DNA from: Streptomyces sp. SN-593
Lineage (GTDB): Bacteria; Actinomycetota; Actinomycetes; Streptomycetales; Streptomycetaceae
Length of the DNA: 64,000 nt
Direction of reading: 5' to 3'
NCBI RefSeq assembly: GCF_016756395.1
Contig: NZ_AP018365.1
Location: forward strand, 7,692,001-7,756,000
Part shown: one piece after another, positions 27,854 through 35,650 of the stretch
Layout: each line of letters starts with the position of its first letter
Numbering within the stretch: the stretch's first letter is position 1
Position numbers and translations under genes: made by a program
The notes under the pieces: model-generated
The model's database searches: none
What the model was told of the DNA's origin: nothing
What the model saw: the letters and a program-made list of their open reading frames with translations, nothing else

Positions 27854-28477
27854 CTACTCCCTGTGCCCTCTGTGCCCCTTGTGCGCCGCCGGCTGGCCCT
27901 CGCCGAGCGTGTCCAGCAGCGCCGACAGGGCGGCCCGCTGTGTCTCGTCCAGCGGTGCCAGCAGCTCGGCGGCCGCGGCCCGGCGCACCCCGCGCAGCGC
28001 GGACAGCGCCTGCGCCCCGTCCTCCCGCAGCTCGATCCTGATCACCCGCCGGTTGTGCGGATCGGGCACCCTGCGCACCAGCTCCCTCTCCTCCAGCGCG
28101 TCCACGAGCGTGGTGACCGCGCGCGGCACCACGTCGAGCAGCCGGGCGAGGTCGGCCATCCGGGGCGGGGCCTCGCAGTGCGCGAGGGCGCGCAGCAGCC
28201 TCGCCTGGGCCGGGGTGATGCCCAGCGGTTCCATCAGCCGCCGCTGCGAGCGGTGCAGCCACCGGCTCAGCGTCAGAAGCTGGTCGGCGAGCCGGCCGGT
28301 GGTCTCGTCGACGCCCCGCCCGGCCCCCTGGGCGGCCGCGTCCGCCCGCCCGGCGATCCGGGACGCGGCACGCCGGTCGGTCCCCTCGTCCGTACAGCCG
28401 TCCTCCCCGGTGTGCGCAGGGCGTGCCGCCCCTGGTGACGTGCTCTCCTCGGCGGCCTGGTCGGCGGGGGCATCCAT
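27854..28477 (-). CDS. MarR-family transcriptional regulator
   Basis: A 207-aa regulator. The winged-helix core is LADQLLTLSRWLHRSQRRLMEPLGITPAQARLLRALAHCEAPPRMADLARLLDVVPRAVTTLVDALEERELVRRVPDPHNRRVIRIEL, with the wing motif DPHNRRV. About 55 N-terminal residues are an acidic, disordered-looking extension not usual in the family, so a shorter start is possible. It is divergent from an ABC exporter gene, with a palindrome overlapping the exporter promoter. It therefore probably represses the exporter and itself until an effector binds. Confidence 0.92.
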   Translation of the reverse strand: MDAPADQAAEESTSPGAARPAHTGEDGCTDEGTDRRAASRIAGRADAAAQGAGRGVDETTGRLADQLLTLSRWLHRSQRRLMEPLGITPAQARLLRALAHCEAPPRMADLARLLDVVPRAVTTLVDALEERELVRRVPDPHNRRVIRIELREDGAQALSALRGVRRAAAAELLAPLDETQRAALSALLDTLGEGQPAAHKGHRGHRE

Positions 28478-28504
28478 GGCTCCAGGCTATCAGGACATTC
28501 CTCA

Positions 28505-28534
28505 TTGTGAGCATAGGTAACAATGACCTACACT
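28505..28534 (+). promoter_or_regulatory. Promoter of the ABC exporter with embedded MarR-type operator
   Basis: TTGTGA (28505-28510), 18 nt, then TACACT (28529-28534) form a HrdB-type promoter. The palindrome TAGGT-N7-ACCTA (28514-28530) fills the spacer and touches the -10. A second nested repeat, CATTGT-N11-ACAATG, spans 28503-28525. Repressor binding would exclude RNA polymerase. Confidence 0.65.
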
Positions 28535-28600
28535 CCCTATGTCCGGGTGTTCCATACCCGGACCTGAGCCCGTAGCCGTACCCCGAACCGGAGGAGCCCT

Positions 28601-30490
28601 TTGCGCCCCGACAGCACCGTCGCCGACCGGTGGACACCACCGAAAGGCAAACCCGTCACCAGCGCGGACGTCGACGTCCGCCGCATCATGCGCCTGTTCC
28701 GTCCCTACCGCGCCCGGCTCGCCGTCGTCGGGCTGCTGGTCGCCCTGTCGTCGCTCGTCTCGGTCGCGTCGCCGTTCCTGCTGCGCGCGATCCTCGACAC
28801 CGCGATCCCGCAGGGCCGCAGCGGCCTGCTCGCCGTGCTCGCGCTGGGCATGATCGCCACCGCCGTCGCCAACGGCGTCTTCGGCGTGCTCCAGACCCTG
28901 ATCTCCACCACGGTCGGCCAGCGCGTCATGCACGACCTGCGCACGTCCGTCTACGAGCGGCTCCAGCGGATGTCGCTCGCCTTCTTCACCCGGACCCGCA
29001 CCGGCGAGGTGCAGTCCCGGATCGCCAACGACATCGGCGGCATGCAGGCCACCGTCACCTCCACCGCGACCTCGCTGGTCTCCAACCTCACCTCGGTCGT
29101 CGCCGCCGTGGTGGCCATGGCCGCGCTCGACTGGCGGCTGACGATCGTCTCGCTGCTCCTGCTGCCGCTCTTCGTCTGGATCGCCCGCAAGGTCGGCCGC
29201 GAGCGGAAGAAGATCGCCACCAGGCGGCAGAAGCAGATGGCGACGATGTCCGCCATCGTCACCGAGTCGCTGTCGGTCAGCGGCATCCTGCTCGGCCGCA
29301 CCATGGGCCGGGCCGACTCCCTGACCCGCGACTTCTCGACCGAGTCCGAGCGCCTGGTCGACCTCGAGGTGCGGTCGAACATGCAGGGCCGCTGGCGGAT
29401 GGCCGTCATCGGCATCGTGATGTCGGCCATGCCCGCGCTGCTGTACTGGGCGGCCGGCCTCACCGGTGGCGGCGGCCCCGGCTCGTCGATCTCCATCGGC
29501 ACCCTGGTCGCCTTCGTCTCCCTCCAGCAGGGCCTGTTCCGGCCGACCGTCTCGCTGCTCTCCACCGGTGTCGAGGTGCAGACCTCGCTCGCGCTCTTCC
29601 AGCGCATCTTCGAGTACCTCGACCTCCCGGTGGACATCACCGAGCGGCCCGACCCGGTGCGTATCGACCGGGTGCGCGGCGACATCCGCTTCGAGGACGT
29701 CGACTTCGCCTACGAGGCGGAGGGCGGCGGCCGCGCCGCGCCCACGCTGCGCGGCATCGACCTGACCGTCCCCGCGGGCGGCAGCCTCGCCGTGGTCGGC
29801 GCGACCGGCTCCGGCAAGAGCACACTCAGCTACCTGGTGCCGCGGCTGTACGACGTGACCGGCGGCAAGGTCACCATCGACGGCACCGACGTACGCGACC
29901 TCAGCTTCGACACGCTCGCGGCCGCGGTCGGCGTGGTGTCCCAGGAGACCTACCTCTTCCACGCCTCCGTCGCCGACAACCTGCGCTTCGCCAAACCCGA
30001 CGCGACCGACGAGGAGATCGAGGCCGCGGCCAGGGCCGCGCAGATCCACGACCACATCGCCGGCCTGCCCGACGGCTACGGCACCCTCGTCGGCGAGCGC
30101 GGCTACCGCTTCTCCGGCGGCGAGAAGCAGCGGCTGGCCATCGCCCGCACGATCCTGCGCGACCCCCCGGTGCTGATCCTCGACGAGGCCACCAGCGCGC
30201 TCGACACCCGCACCGAGGCCGCCGTGCAGGACGCGATCGACGCCCTCTCGGCCGGCCGGACGACCATCACCATCGCGCACCGGCTGTCGACGATCCGCGA
30301 CGCGGACCAGATCGCCGTGCTCGACGCCGGCCGCGTCGTGGAACGCGGTACCCACGAGGAACTCCTCGCCCTCGACGGGAGGTACGCCGCCCTCAGCAGG
30401 CGCGGCGCGGAACACCCCGACGCCGCCGCGATCGGGGCGGCCACCGCCACCGGGCCCGCCGCGCTCCAGCCGGCGGCCGCCCCGCACTGA
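28601..30490 (+). CDS. ABC exporter (fused membrane and ATPase domains), MarR-controlled
   Basis: A 629-aa half-transporter starting at TTG 28601, 4 nt after GGAGGAG. Six membrane helices lie in residues about 30-330. The nucleotide-binding domain is complete: Walker A GATGSGKST, Q-loop VSQETYLF, signature FSGGEKQRLAIARTI, Walker B VLILDEATSALDTRTE, and the switch His in ITIAHRLST. It would work as a homodimer, unlike the pair at 23213-27003. It resembles multidrug/lipid exporters of the MsbA/LmrA group. A hairpin follows the stop. The Ala-rich C-terminal tail is not part of the fold. Confidence 0.93.
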   Translation: MRPDSTVADRWTPPKGKPVTSADVDVRRIMRLFRPYRARLAVVGLLVALSSLVSVASPFLLRAILDTAIPQGRSGLLAVLALGMIATAVANGVFGVLQTLISTTVGQRVMHDLRTSVYERLQRMSLAFFTRTRTGEVQSRIANDIGGMQATVTSTATSLVSNLTSVVAAVVAMAALDWRLTIVSLLLLPLFVWIARKVGRERKKIATRRQKQMATMSAIVTESLSVSGILLGRTMGRADSLTRDFSTESERLVDLEVRSNMQGRWRMAVIGIVMSAMPALLYWAAGLTGGGGPGSSISIGTLVAFVSLQQGLFRPTVSLLSTGVEVQTSLALFQRIFEYLDLPVDITERPDPVRIDRVRGDIRFEDVDFAYEAEGGGRAAPTLRGIDLTVPAGGSLAVVGATGSGKSTLSYLVPRLYDVTGGKVTIDGTDVRDLSFDTLAAAVGVVSQETYLFHASVADNLRFAKPDATDEEIEAAARAAQIHDHIAGLPDGYGTLVGERGYRFSGGEKQRLAIARTILRDPPVLILDEATSALDTRTEAAVQDAIDALSAGRTTITIAHRLSTIRDADQIAVLDAGRVVERGTHEELLALDGRYAALSRRGAEHPDAAAIGAATATGPAALQPAAAPH

Positions 30491-30522
30491 CCTCCGGGGC
30501 CGGCCGCCGGGCCTTGCCGCCG

Positions 30523-30546
30523 CCACCTTACTCGTGGGTAAGGTGG
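30523..30546 (+). terminator. Terminator hairpin after the ABC exporter
   Basis: CCACCTTAC (30523-30531) and GTAAGGTGG (30538-30546) form a perfect 9-bp stem with a 6-nt loop, 33 nt after the stop and 43 nt before the next start. It may reduce read-through into the DoxX-like gene. Confidence 0.7.
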
Positions 30547-30588
30547 GTTCCCGGCGGGAGCCGCCCGCCGGTCCGAGGAGGCCGTCCC

Positions 30589-31014
30589 GTGCCCGTACCG
30601 TCCGCACTGACCCGCCCCGCGCCGCTGCTCGCCGGTCTGCTCGCGACCGCCGGCGCCCTGCACTTCCTGGTGCCCGAGCCCTTCGACGGCATCGTGCCGA
30701 CCTCTCTGCCGGGCCGCCCGCGCGACTGGACCCGGGCCAGCGGAGCCGCGGAACTCGCGCTCGCCGCCGCGGTCGCGCTGCCGGCCACCCGCCGGACCGG
30801 CGGCCTGCTGGCCGCCGGCTTCTTCGCCGCCGTCTTCCCGGCGAACGTCAAGATGGCGTACGACTGGCGGCACCGCCCCGCCCCGCTCAGGAACGCCGCC
30901 TACGCCCGGCTGCCGCTCCAGGCGCCGCTGGTGATGTGGGCGTTGAAGGTCAGCCGCTCGGCCCGGTCCGGGTCCGGCTCCGGTGCGCGAGGGCTCATGC
31001 CGACACGAGGATGA
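30589..31014 (+). CDS. DoxX-like small membrane protein
   Basis: A 141-aa protein with four hydrophobic segments: LLAGLLATAGALHFLVPEPFDGIVP, AAELALAAAVALPATRR, LLAAGFFAAVFPANVKMAYDW and LQAPLVMWALKVS. The pattern of a His near the first helix and FPANVKMAYDW matches unnamed DoxX-like membrane proteins of actinomycetes. GTG 30589 follows GAGGAG. The function is unknown. It lies in the same direction as the exporter but behind a terminator. Confidence 0.78.
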   Translation: MPVPSALTRPAPLLAGLLATAGALHFLVPEPFDGIVPTSLPGRPRDWTRASGAAELALAAAVALPATRRTGGLLAAGFFAAVFPANVKMAYDWRHRPAPLRNAAYARLPLQAPLVMWALKVSRSARSGSGSGARGLMPTRG

Positions 31015-31077
31015 CGTCGAGGGTGCGGGGCTGGGGGCTGTGGACGCCTTCGACGCGGCTGGTTCGAGGTGAGCATG

Positions 31078-31113
31078 CCTCGTCCTCGGTCGGGGCCCGC
31101 GCCGAGGACGAGG
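31078..31113. terminator. Bidirectional terminator between convergent genes
   Basis: CCTCGTCCTCGG (31078-31089) and CCGAGGACGAGG (31102-31113) form a perfect 12-bp stem with a 12-nt loop. It lies midway between the DoxX-like gene and the flavin monooxygenase gene. Confidence 0.75.
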
Positions 31114-31150
31114 GTGTGGCGGTGCGGCCGTTGTCTCTGCGCGTACCGGG

Positions 31151-32458
31151 TCAGCCGGCCGCCACGGGAAGCGGTGCGGGCGGCAGCGGCGCCTTAGGCC
31201 GCGCGGCGGGTGGCCCGGGCCGCGGCGCGGGTCCGCCGGTCGCGAGCAGCGCGCGGATCTCGCGGACCGCGGTGCGCCCGGCCCGGTTGGCGCCGATCGT
31301 GCTCGCCGAAGGGCCGTAGCCGAGCAGGTGCACGCGCGGGTCCCTGACCACGCGGGTGCCGTCGAGCCGGACACCGCCGCCGGCCTCGCGCAGCCGCAGC
31401 GGTGCCAGGTGGTCCAGGGCCGCACGGAACCCGGTGGCCCACAGGATGACGTCGGCGTCCAGCGCCCGCCCGTCGGGCCACGCCACCCCGTGCGGGGTGA
31501 TCCGGTCGAACATCGGCTCCCGGCGCAGGACACCGCGGGCGCGCGCGTCCCGTACGGCCCCGGTCGCGGCCAGACCGGTCACGCTCACCACGCTCTGCGG
31601 CGGCAGCCCCTGCCGCACCCTGTCGTCCACCCGCGCCACCACCGAGCGGCCCCACTCCTCGTCGAAGGGCGTGTCGCGGAAGACCGGCGGCCGCCGCGTC
31701 ACCCACGTGGTGCGCGCCGCGCCGCCCGGCTCGTTCAGCTCCATCAGCAACTGCACGGCCGACGTGCCACCGCCCACCACGACGACGTGCAGCCCGGCGA
31801 ACTCCGCGGCGCTCCGGTATCCGGCGGTGTGCAACTGCCGCCCCAGGAAGCCCTCCTGACCCGGGTAGTACGGCAGGAACGGCCGGTCCCAGGTGCCGGT
31901 CGCGTTCAGCAGTGCCCGCACCGACCACGTGCCGCGGTCCGTCTCCACCCGCAGCCGCCCGGCGTCCCCCTCCCGCACCGCCGCCACGTCCACCGGGCGC
32001 AGCACCCGCAGGTCGAACGCCTCTTCGTACCGCCCGAAGTAGGCGCCGACGACCTGCGACGACGGCAGGTCGGGGTCCCCGCCCTCCAGTTCCATCCCCG
32101 GCAGCGCGTGCACGCCGTGCGCTTTCCCGTACGTCAGGGAGGGCCACCGGAACTGCCAGGCGCCGCCGGGGCGCGGGGCGTGGTCGAGGACCACGAAGTC
32201 CGTGCCGGCCCGCAGACCCGCCCGGCGCAGGAAGTACGCAGCCGAGAGGCCGGCCTGTCCCGCGCCCACCACGGCGACGTCCGCCTCTACGACGTCCGCT
32301 TCTACGCCGCCCGCCTCCACGACGTCCGCTTCTACGCCGCCCGGGCCGGCGGCGTCCGGTCCGGAGGCGGCCGCCCCGTCCGCCGCTACCGCCCGGCCCG
32401 GCTCCGCCGCAGCGGACCCGTCCGTCCCCGCCCACCGCACCGCGCGCCCGTCGTCCAT
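31151..32458 (-). CDS. Flavin-containing monooxygenase / NAD(P)-binding oxidoreductase
   Basis: A 435-aa flavoprotein. The FAD motif DVAVVGAGQAGLSAAYFLRRAG is preceded by a repetitive acidic leader (GGVEADVVEA repeated). The FMO-type motif FLGRQLHTAGY and the NADPH Rossmann motif HVVVVGGGTSAVQ follow, then the ATG motif LWATGFRAALDHLAPL. It probably hydroxylates or oxidises a small nucleophilic substrate with NADPH and oxygen. ATG 32458 is chosen, and an in-frame TTG at 32500 would add 14 residues. The last 30 residues are Pro/Ala-rich. It is the first gene of a minus-strand stretch and ends at a strong convergent terminator. Confidence 0.87.
   Translation of the reverse strand: MDDGRAVRWAGTDGSAAAEPGRAVAADGAAASGPDAAGPGGVEADVVEAGGVEADVVEADVAVVGAGQAGLSAAYFLRRAGLRAGTDFVVLDHAPRPGGAWQFRWPSLTYGKAHGVHALPGMELEGGDPDLPSSQVVGAYFGRYEEAFDLRVLRPVDVAAVREGDAGRLRVETDRGTWSVRALLNATGTWDRPFLPYYPGQEGFLGRQLHTAGYRSAAEFAGLHVVVVGGGTSAVQLLMELNEPGGAARTTWVTRRPPVFRDTPFDEEWGRSVVARVDDRVRQGLPPQSVVSVTGLAATGAVRDARARGVLRREPMFDRITPHGVAWPDGRALDADVILWATGFRAALDHLAPLRLREAGGGVRLDGTRVVRDPRVHLLGYGPSASTIGANRAGRTAVREIRALLATGGPAPRPGPPAARPKAPLPPAPLPVAAG
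32281..32340. repeat. 30-bp tandem duplication inside the monooxygenase gene
   Basis: Two adjacent 30-bp units (32281-32310 and 32311-32340) differ at one base. They encode the repeated decapeptide VEADVVEAGG ahead of the FAD motif. Confidence 0.85.
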
Positions 32459-32582
32459 GCCTGTGCCAACCGGTTCCGCCGCCCTTTGCTTCCCACGCAA
32501 CCGCCCGCGGGTCCGGCCGGGGAACCGCTCCCGGGTCCGGCCGGGGAAGGTCGGGCCACGGAACGTCCTGCCGATGGCACGG

Positions 32583-33371
32583 TCAGACGAGCGCGCTGGA
32601 CGCCCACCGCCGCAGCCGGGCGACCCGCTCCGCGGCCTCTTCCAGACGCGCGACCGGGAGGTCGCCGTCGGAGACGGCGCGGGCGGTGGCCGCGTGGATG
32701 GCGTCGCGCACCCCCGGACCGCTGCCGGGGCCGAGCCGGACCAGGTCCACCCCGGCGATCCACGCGAGGACGGCGGCGCCCGGCACCCCCCACCCGTCGA
32801 CCACCGACGGCTCGTCCAGGGCCTCGCTCAGCACGACTCCGGTGTAGCCGAGTTCGCCGCGCAGCACCCCGGTGACGATGTGGCCGCCGAGCGCCGCGGG
32901 CACGGCCGCCGAGATGGCGCGTACGCCCGCGGCGGCGCCCTCCGCGAACGGCCCCAGGTCTCCCGTGCCGGTGAACGGGCCCAGCACCGCGGCCACGCCG
33001 CGCGCCTGAAGGTCCGTCACGAACGTCCGGGTGCCGCCGGGGCGGTCGCTCGGAGCCACGGCGAGGTGCAGGTTCGCGCCCGCGGCGATCAGCTCCGCCG
33101 CGGCCGCGGCGCCGTCGATGGCGTGGTCGGGGTGGTCGGCGTTGCCGACGGGCCCCGCGGCGCCGTGGTGGCCGGTGAGCGCGTCCGGCAGGGCGGCCCG
33201 CAAGGCGGCGGACGCGGCCCGGGCGGCGGCCCCGTCCGCGTGGACGGCGGCGCCCGGTGTGCCCCGCTCCAGCCCGTGCCGGATCCACTCCGGCAGGTGG
33301 GAGCCGCTGCCGCGGACGGACGGCAGCACGCAGGAGTCGACCAGCACGGCGAGCCGGTGCAGCGTCTTCAC
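32583..33371 (-). CDS. Short glycoside hydrolase family 3-like protein
   Basis: A 262-aa protein resembling the C-terminal half of the GH3 barrel of NagZ-type beta-N-acetylhexosaminidases: LGPFTGTGDLGPFAEGAAAGVRAISAAVPAALGG, then LRGELGYTGVVLSEALDEPSVVDGWGVPGAAVLAWIAGVDLVRL. Typical enzymes have LRGELGFDGVVVTDALxM, where the Asp is the nucleophile. Here the residue is Glu183 (SEAL). The KHFPGHG motif is not found. Length is well below the 340 or more residues of the family. It may be a non-catalytic or changed enzyme. The start GTG 33371 has GAGGGGGGA upstream. A DasR-like site lies 44 bp before the start. Confidence 0.7.
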   Translation of the reverse strand: MKTLHRLAVLVDSCVLPSVRGSGSHLPEWIRHGLERGTPGAAVHADGAAARAASAALRAALPDALTGHHGAAGPVGNADHPDHAIDGAAAAAELIAAGANLHLAVAPSDRPGGTRTFVTDLQARGVAAVLGPFTGTGDLGPFAEGAAAGVRAISAAVPAALGGHIVTGVLRGELGYTGVVLSEALDEPSVVDGWGVPGAAVLAWIAGVDLVRLGPGSGPGVRDAIHAATARAVSDGDLPVARLEEAAERVARLRRWASSALV

Positions 33372-33414
33372 GGCGGGGTCCCCCCTCGGGGCGCGGCAGG
33401 CGGCGAACCCCTCG

Positions 33415-33430
33415 AATGGTACAGACCAAT
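33415..33430. promoter_or_regulatory. Candidate DasR-responsive element (dre)
   Basis: AATGGTACAGACCAAT matches 12 of 16 positions of the dre consensus as I recall it (ACTGGTCTAGACCACT), including TGGT and AGACCA. It is 44 bp upstream of the GH3-like gene, whose relatives act on GlcNAc-containing muropeptides or chitin, and DasR controls GlcNAc use. Confidence 0.45.
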
Positions 33431-33547
33431 CCGTCGTGGGGGCAACGCCCCCTGCCGCCCCGGTGACGCGTCGTCCCGGCCGCGGCAGGCCGGCGGGCCC
33501 CGGGCCCGGCCTCGCGGCGCACGCGGCCTCCCGGCGGGTGCGCCACC

Positions 33548-33979
33548 ATGGAGGGCATGGCCGAAAGCTTCGGAACCCGCGTCCTCGACATCCGCACCGG
33601 CGACCGCGAGACGGTCCACGACCTGACCGGCGACTGCGCCGCGTTCCTGCGGGAGGTGGCGGGCGGACGGGACGGGCTGCTCAACGTGTTCGTGCCGCAC
33701 GCCACCGCGGGGATCGCCGTCATCGAGACCGGCGCGGGCAGTGACGAGGACCTGCTCGCCCTGCTCGGCGACCTGCTGCCGGCCGACGACCGCTGGCGGC
33801 ACCGGCACGGCCCCCGCGGCCACGGCCGCGACCACGTGCTGCCCGCGCTGGTGCCGCCGCACGCCACCCTCCCGGTCATCGGCGGCCGGATGGAGCTGGG
33901 CACCTGGCAGTCCGTGGTGCTGGTGGACACGAACGTCTCCAACACCGAGCGCCAGGTCCGGCTGAGCTTCCTCGGCTGA
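33548..33979 (+). CDS. YjbQ/UPF0047-family protein
   Basis: A 143-aa protein. FVPHATAGIAVIETGAGSDEDLLALLGDLLP, RHRHGPRGHGRDHVLPALVPPHATLPV and MELGTWQSVVLVDTNVSNTERQVRLSFLG are the conserved blocks with the His residues that form the active-site pocket. Family members show weak thiamine-phosphate synthase activity in Escherichia coli, but the natural role is unclear. ATG 33548 is used. ATG 33557, giving MAESFG, would fit the family start better. The last 33 bp belong to a sequence repeated 164 bp downstream. Confidence 0.9.
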   Translation: MEGMAESFGTRVLDIRTGDRETVHDLTGDCAAFLREVAGGRDGLLNVFVPHATAGIAVIETGAGSDEDLLALLGDLLPADDRWRHRHGPRGHGRDHVLPALVPPHATLPVIGGRMELGTWQSVVLVDTNVSNTERQVRLSFLG

Positions 33980-34211
33980 GTGCCCTGGGGCCGGGCGTGC
34001 TCCGCATCCCCGCCGGGCCGACGCGGCCCCCGCGCGCCTCGTTCCGGCAGATACGGGCCACCCGCGCGTCTCTCCGGCCGACACGGTCCGCCCGAGCACC
34101 AGGTCCGCCCGAGCGCCAGGTCCGGCTGGGCTTCCTCGGCTGAGTGCCCTGGGGCCGGGCGTGCTCCGCGTCCCCGCCGGGCCGGCGCGGCCCGCCCGCG
34201 CCTCGTTCCGG
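33947..34211 (+). repeat. 101-bp near-identical duplication of the yjbQ 3' end
   Basis: 33947-34047 and 34111-34211 are 101-bp direct copies with about 5 mismatches. The first covers the last 33 bp of the yjbQ gene with its stop plus downstream DNA, so the second is a gene-end fragment. Between them is a 17-bp tandem duplication (34091-34107 and 34108-34124, one mismatch). Confidence 0.9.
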
Positions 34212-34481
34212 ACGATCCCCATGGGCGGCCCCGGAGACGCGCCTGACGCCGGCCCCGCCGATCGTCGTCCCGACCGACGCGTCGCCCTCCCGGGGGCAGG
34301 GACGCCGGAACAGCCGTCCCGACCGGGAAGGGACGGCCCCCTGGAACGCGGCACGCCCCCACCGCGTGCTCCGGCGGGAGCCGTACCGTGCTCTCGCCGA
34401 GGCCACGCCCCGCGCCCTGCGGTTGCCCGCCGTCGGTCACGTCGCCGTAGCCGGCGCAGCCGCTCCCGGCCGTCGTGGACC
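33980..34481. other. 502-bp non-coding region between yjbQ and the ligase gene
   Basis: Contains the duplicated yjbQ tail and its 17-bp repeat up to 34211. From 34212 to 34481 I see no reading frame with coding character on either strand, no RNA gene and no clear terminator. Confidence 0.6.
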
Positions 34482-35558
34482 TCAGCCGGTCGTGCCGCTG
34501 CCGCCCAGCACCTGGGCCAGGTCGTAGGAGACCGGCTCCTCCAGTTGCGCGTACGTGCAACTGTCCGGTGTCCGGTCCGGCCGCCACCGGCGGAACTGCG
34601 CGGTGTGCCGGAAGCGGTCGCCCTGCATGTGGTCGTAGGCGACCTCCAGGACGCGCTCCGGGCGCAGCGGAACCCACGAGAGGTCCTTCTTGCCGGTCCA
34701 GCGGCTGGGCCCGCCCGGCAGCCGGGCGGCGGCCTGCGCCTCCTCGCTCGCCCACGCCTGCCAGGGGTGCCCCTCGACGGACTCCATCCGCAGGGGCGCC
34801 AGCTCCTCCATCAGGGCCCTGCGCCGCGCCATCGGGAAGGACGCGCAGACCCCGACGTGCTGGAGCCGGCCGCCGGCGTCGTACAGGCCGAGCAGCATCG
34901 AGCCGAGCACCGGGCCGCTCTTGTGCGGCCGCAGCCCCGCGACCACGCAGTCCGCGGTCCGCTCGTGCTTGACCTTGACCATCGCCCGCGCCCCCGGCTG
35001 GTACGGCAGGTCGTGCGGCTTGGCCACCACGCCGTCCAGGCCCGCCCCCTCGAACTGCTCGAACCACTCCCGCGCGACGTCGAGGTCGTCGGTGGCGGGG
35101 GTGAGGCGCACGAGGGCGTCCGCGTCGCGCAGGGCGCGCACCAGCGCCTCCCGCCGCGCCCGCTGGGGGGTGTCCAGGAGCGAGGCGCCGTCCAGCGCCA
35201 GCAGGTCGAAGGCCACGAAGCTCGCCGGCGTCACCTCCGCCAGGTGGCGTACCCGGGAGTCGGCCGGGTGGATGCGCTCCAGCAGGGCGTCGAAGTCCAG
35301 CCGGCCGTCCGCCGCGATCACGATCTCCCCGTCCAGCACGCAGCGCCCGGGAAGCTGTTCGCGCAGCGCCCCGACCAGCTCCGGGAAGTAGCGGGTCAGC
35401 GGTTTGCCCGAGCGGCTGCCGATCTCCACCTCGTCGCCGTCGCGGAAGACGATCGCCCGGAAGCCGTCCCACTTCGGTTCGTACAGCATCCCCGGGGGCA
35501 GGGCCGCCGCCGACTTCGCCAGCATCGGCCGCACCGGCGGCATCACGGGAAGGTCCAT
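34482..35558 (-). CDS. ATP-dependent DNA ligase (LigC/LigD ligase-domain type)
   Basis: A 358-aa ligase. The adenylation motif EPKWDGFR places the nucleophilic Lys at residue 29. RSGKPLTRYFPEL is motif Ia-like. LDGEIVI is motif III, FVAFDLLALDG motif IIIa, DGVVAKP motif IV and MVKVKHERTADCVV motif V. An OB-fold domain follows. In actinobacteria such stand-alone ligases act in non-homologous end joining and base-excision repair with a Ku protein and a LigD-type polymerase. The polymerase gene is the divergent neighbour 92 bp away. No ku gene is in the window. Confidence 0.9.
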   Translation of the reverse strand: MDLPVMPPVRPMLAKSAAALPPGMLYEPKWDGFRAIVFRDGDEVEIGSRSGKPLTRYFPELVGALREQLPGRCVLDGEIVIAADGRLDFDALLERIHPADSRVRHLAEVTPASFVAFDLLALDGASLLDTPQRARREALVRALRDADALVRLTPATDDLDVAREWFEQFEGAGLDGVVAKPHDLPYQPGARAMVKVKHERTADCVVAGLRPHKSGPVLGSMLLGLYDAGGRLQHVGVCASFPMARRRALMEELAPLRMESVEGHPWQAWASEEAQAAARLPGGPSRWTGKKDLSWVPLRPERVLEVAYDHMQGDRFRHTAQFRRWRPDRTPDSCTYAQLEEPVSYDLAQVLGGSGTTG

Positions 35559-35650
35559 GCCGGGATTGTCCGCCGCCTCGCGGCCGGGCGCCCGCCGAGC
35601 AGCCTCGCGCCCGCCGAGCGGCCCGCCGGGAGGCGGCTTAGCGTGAGGGC

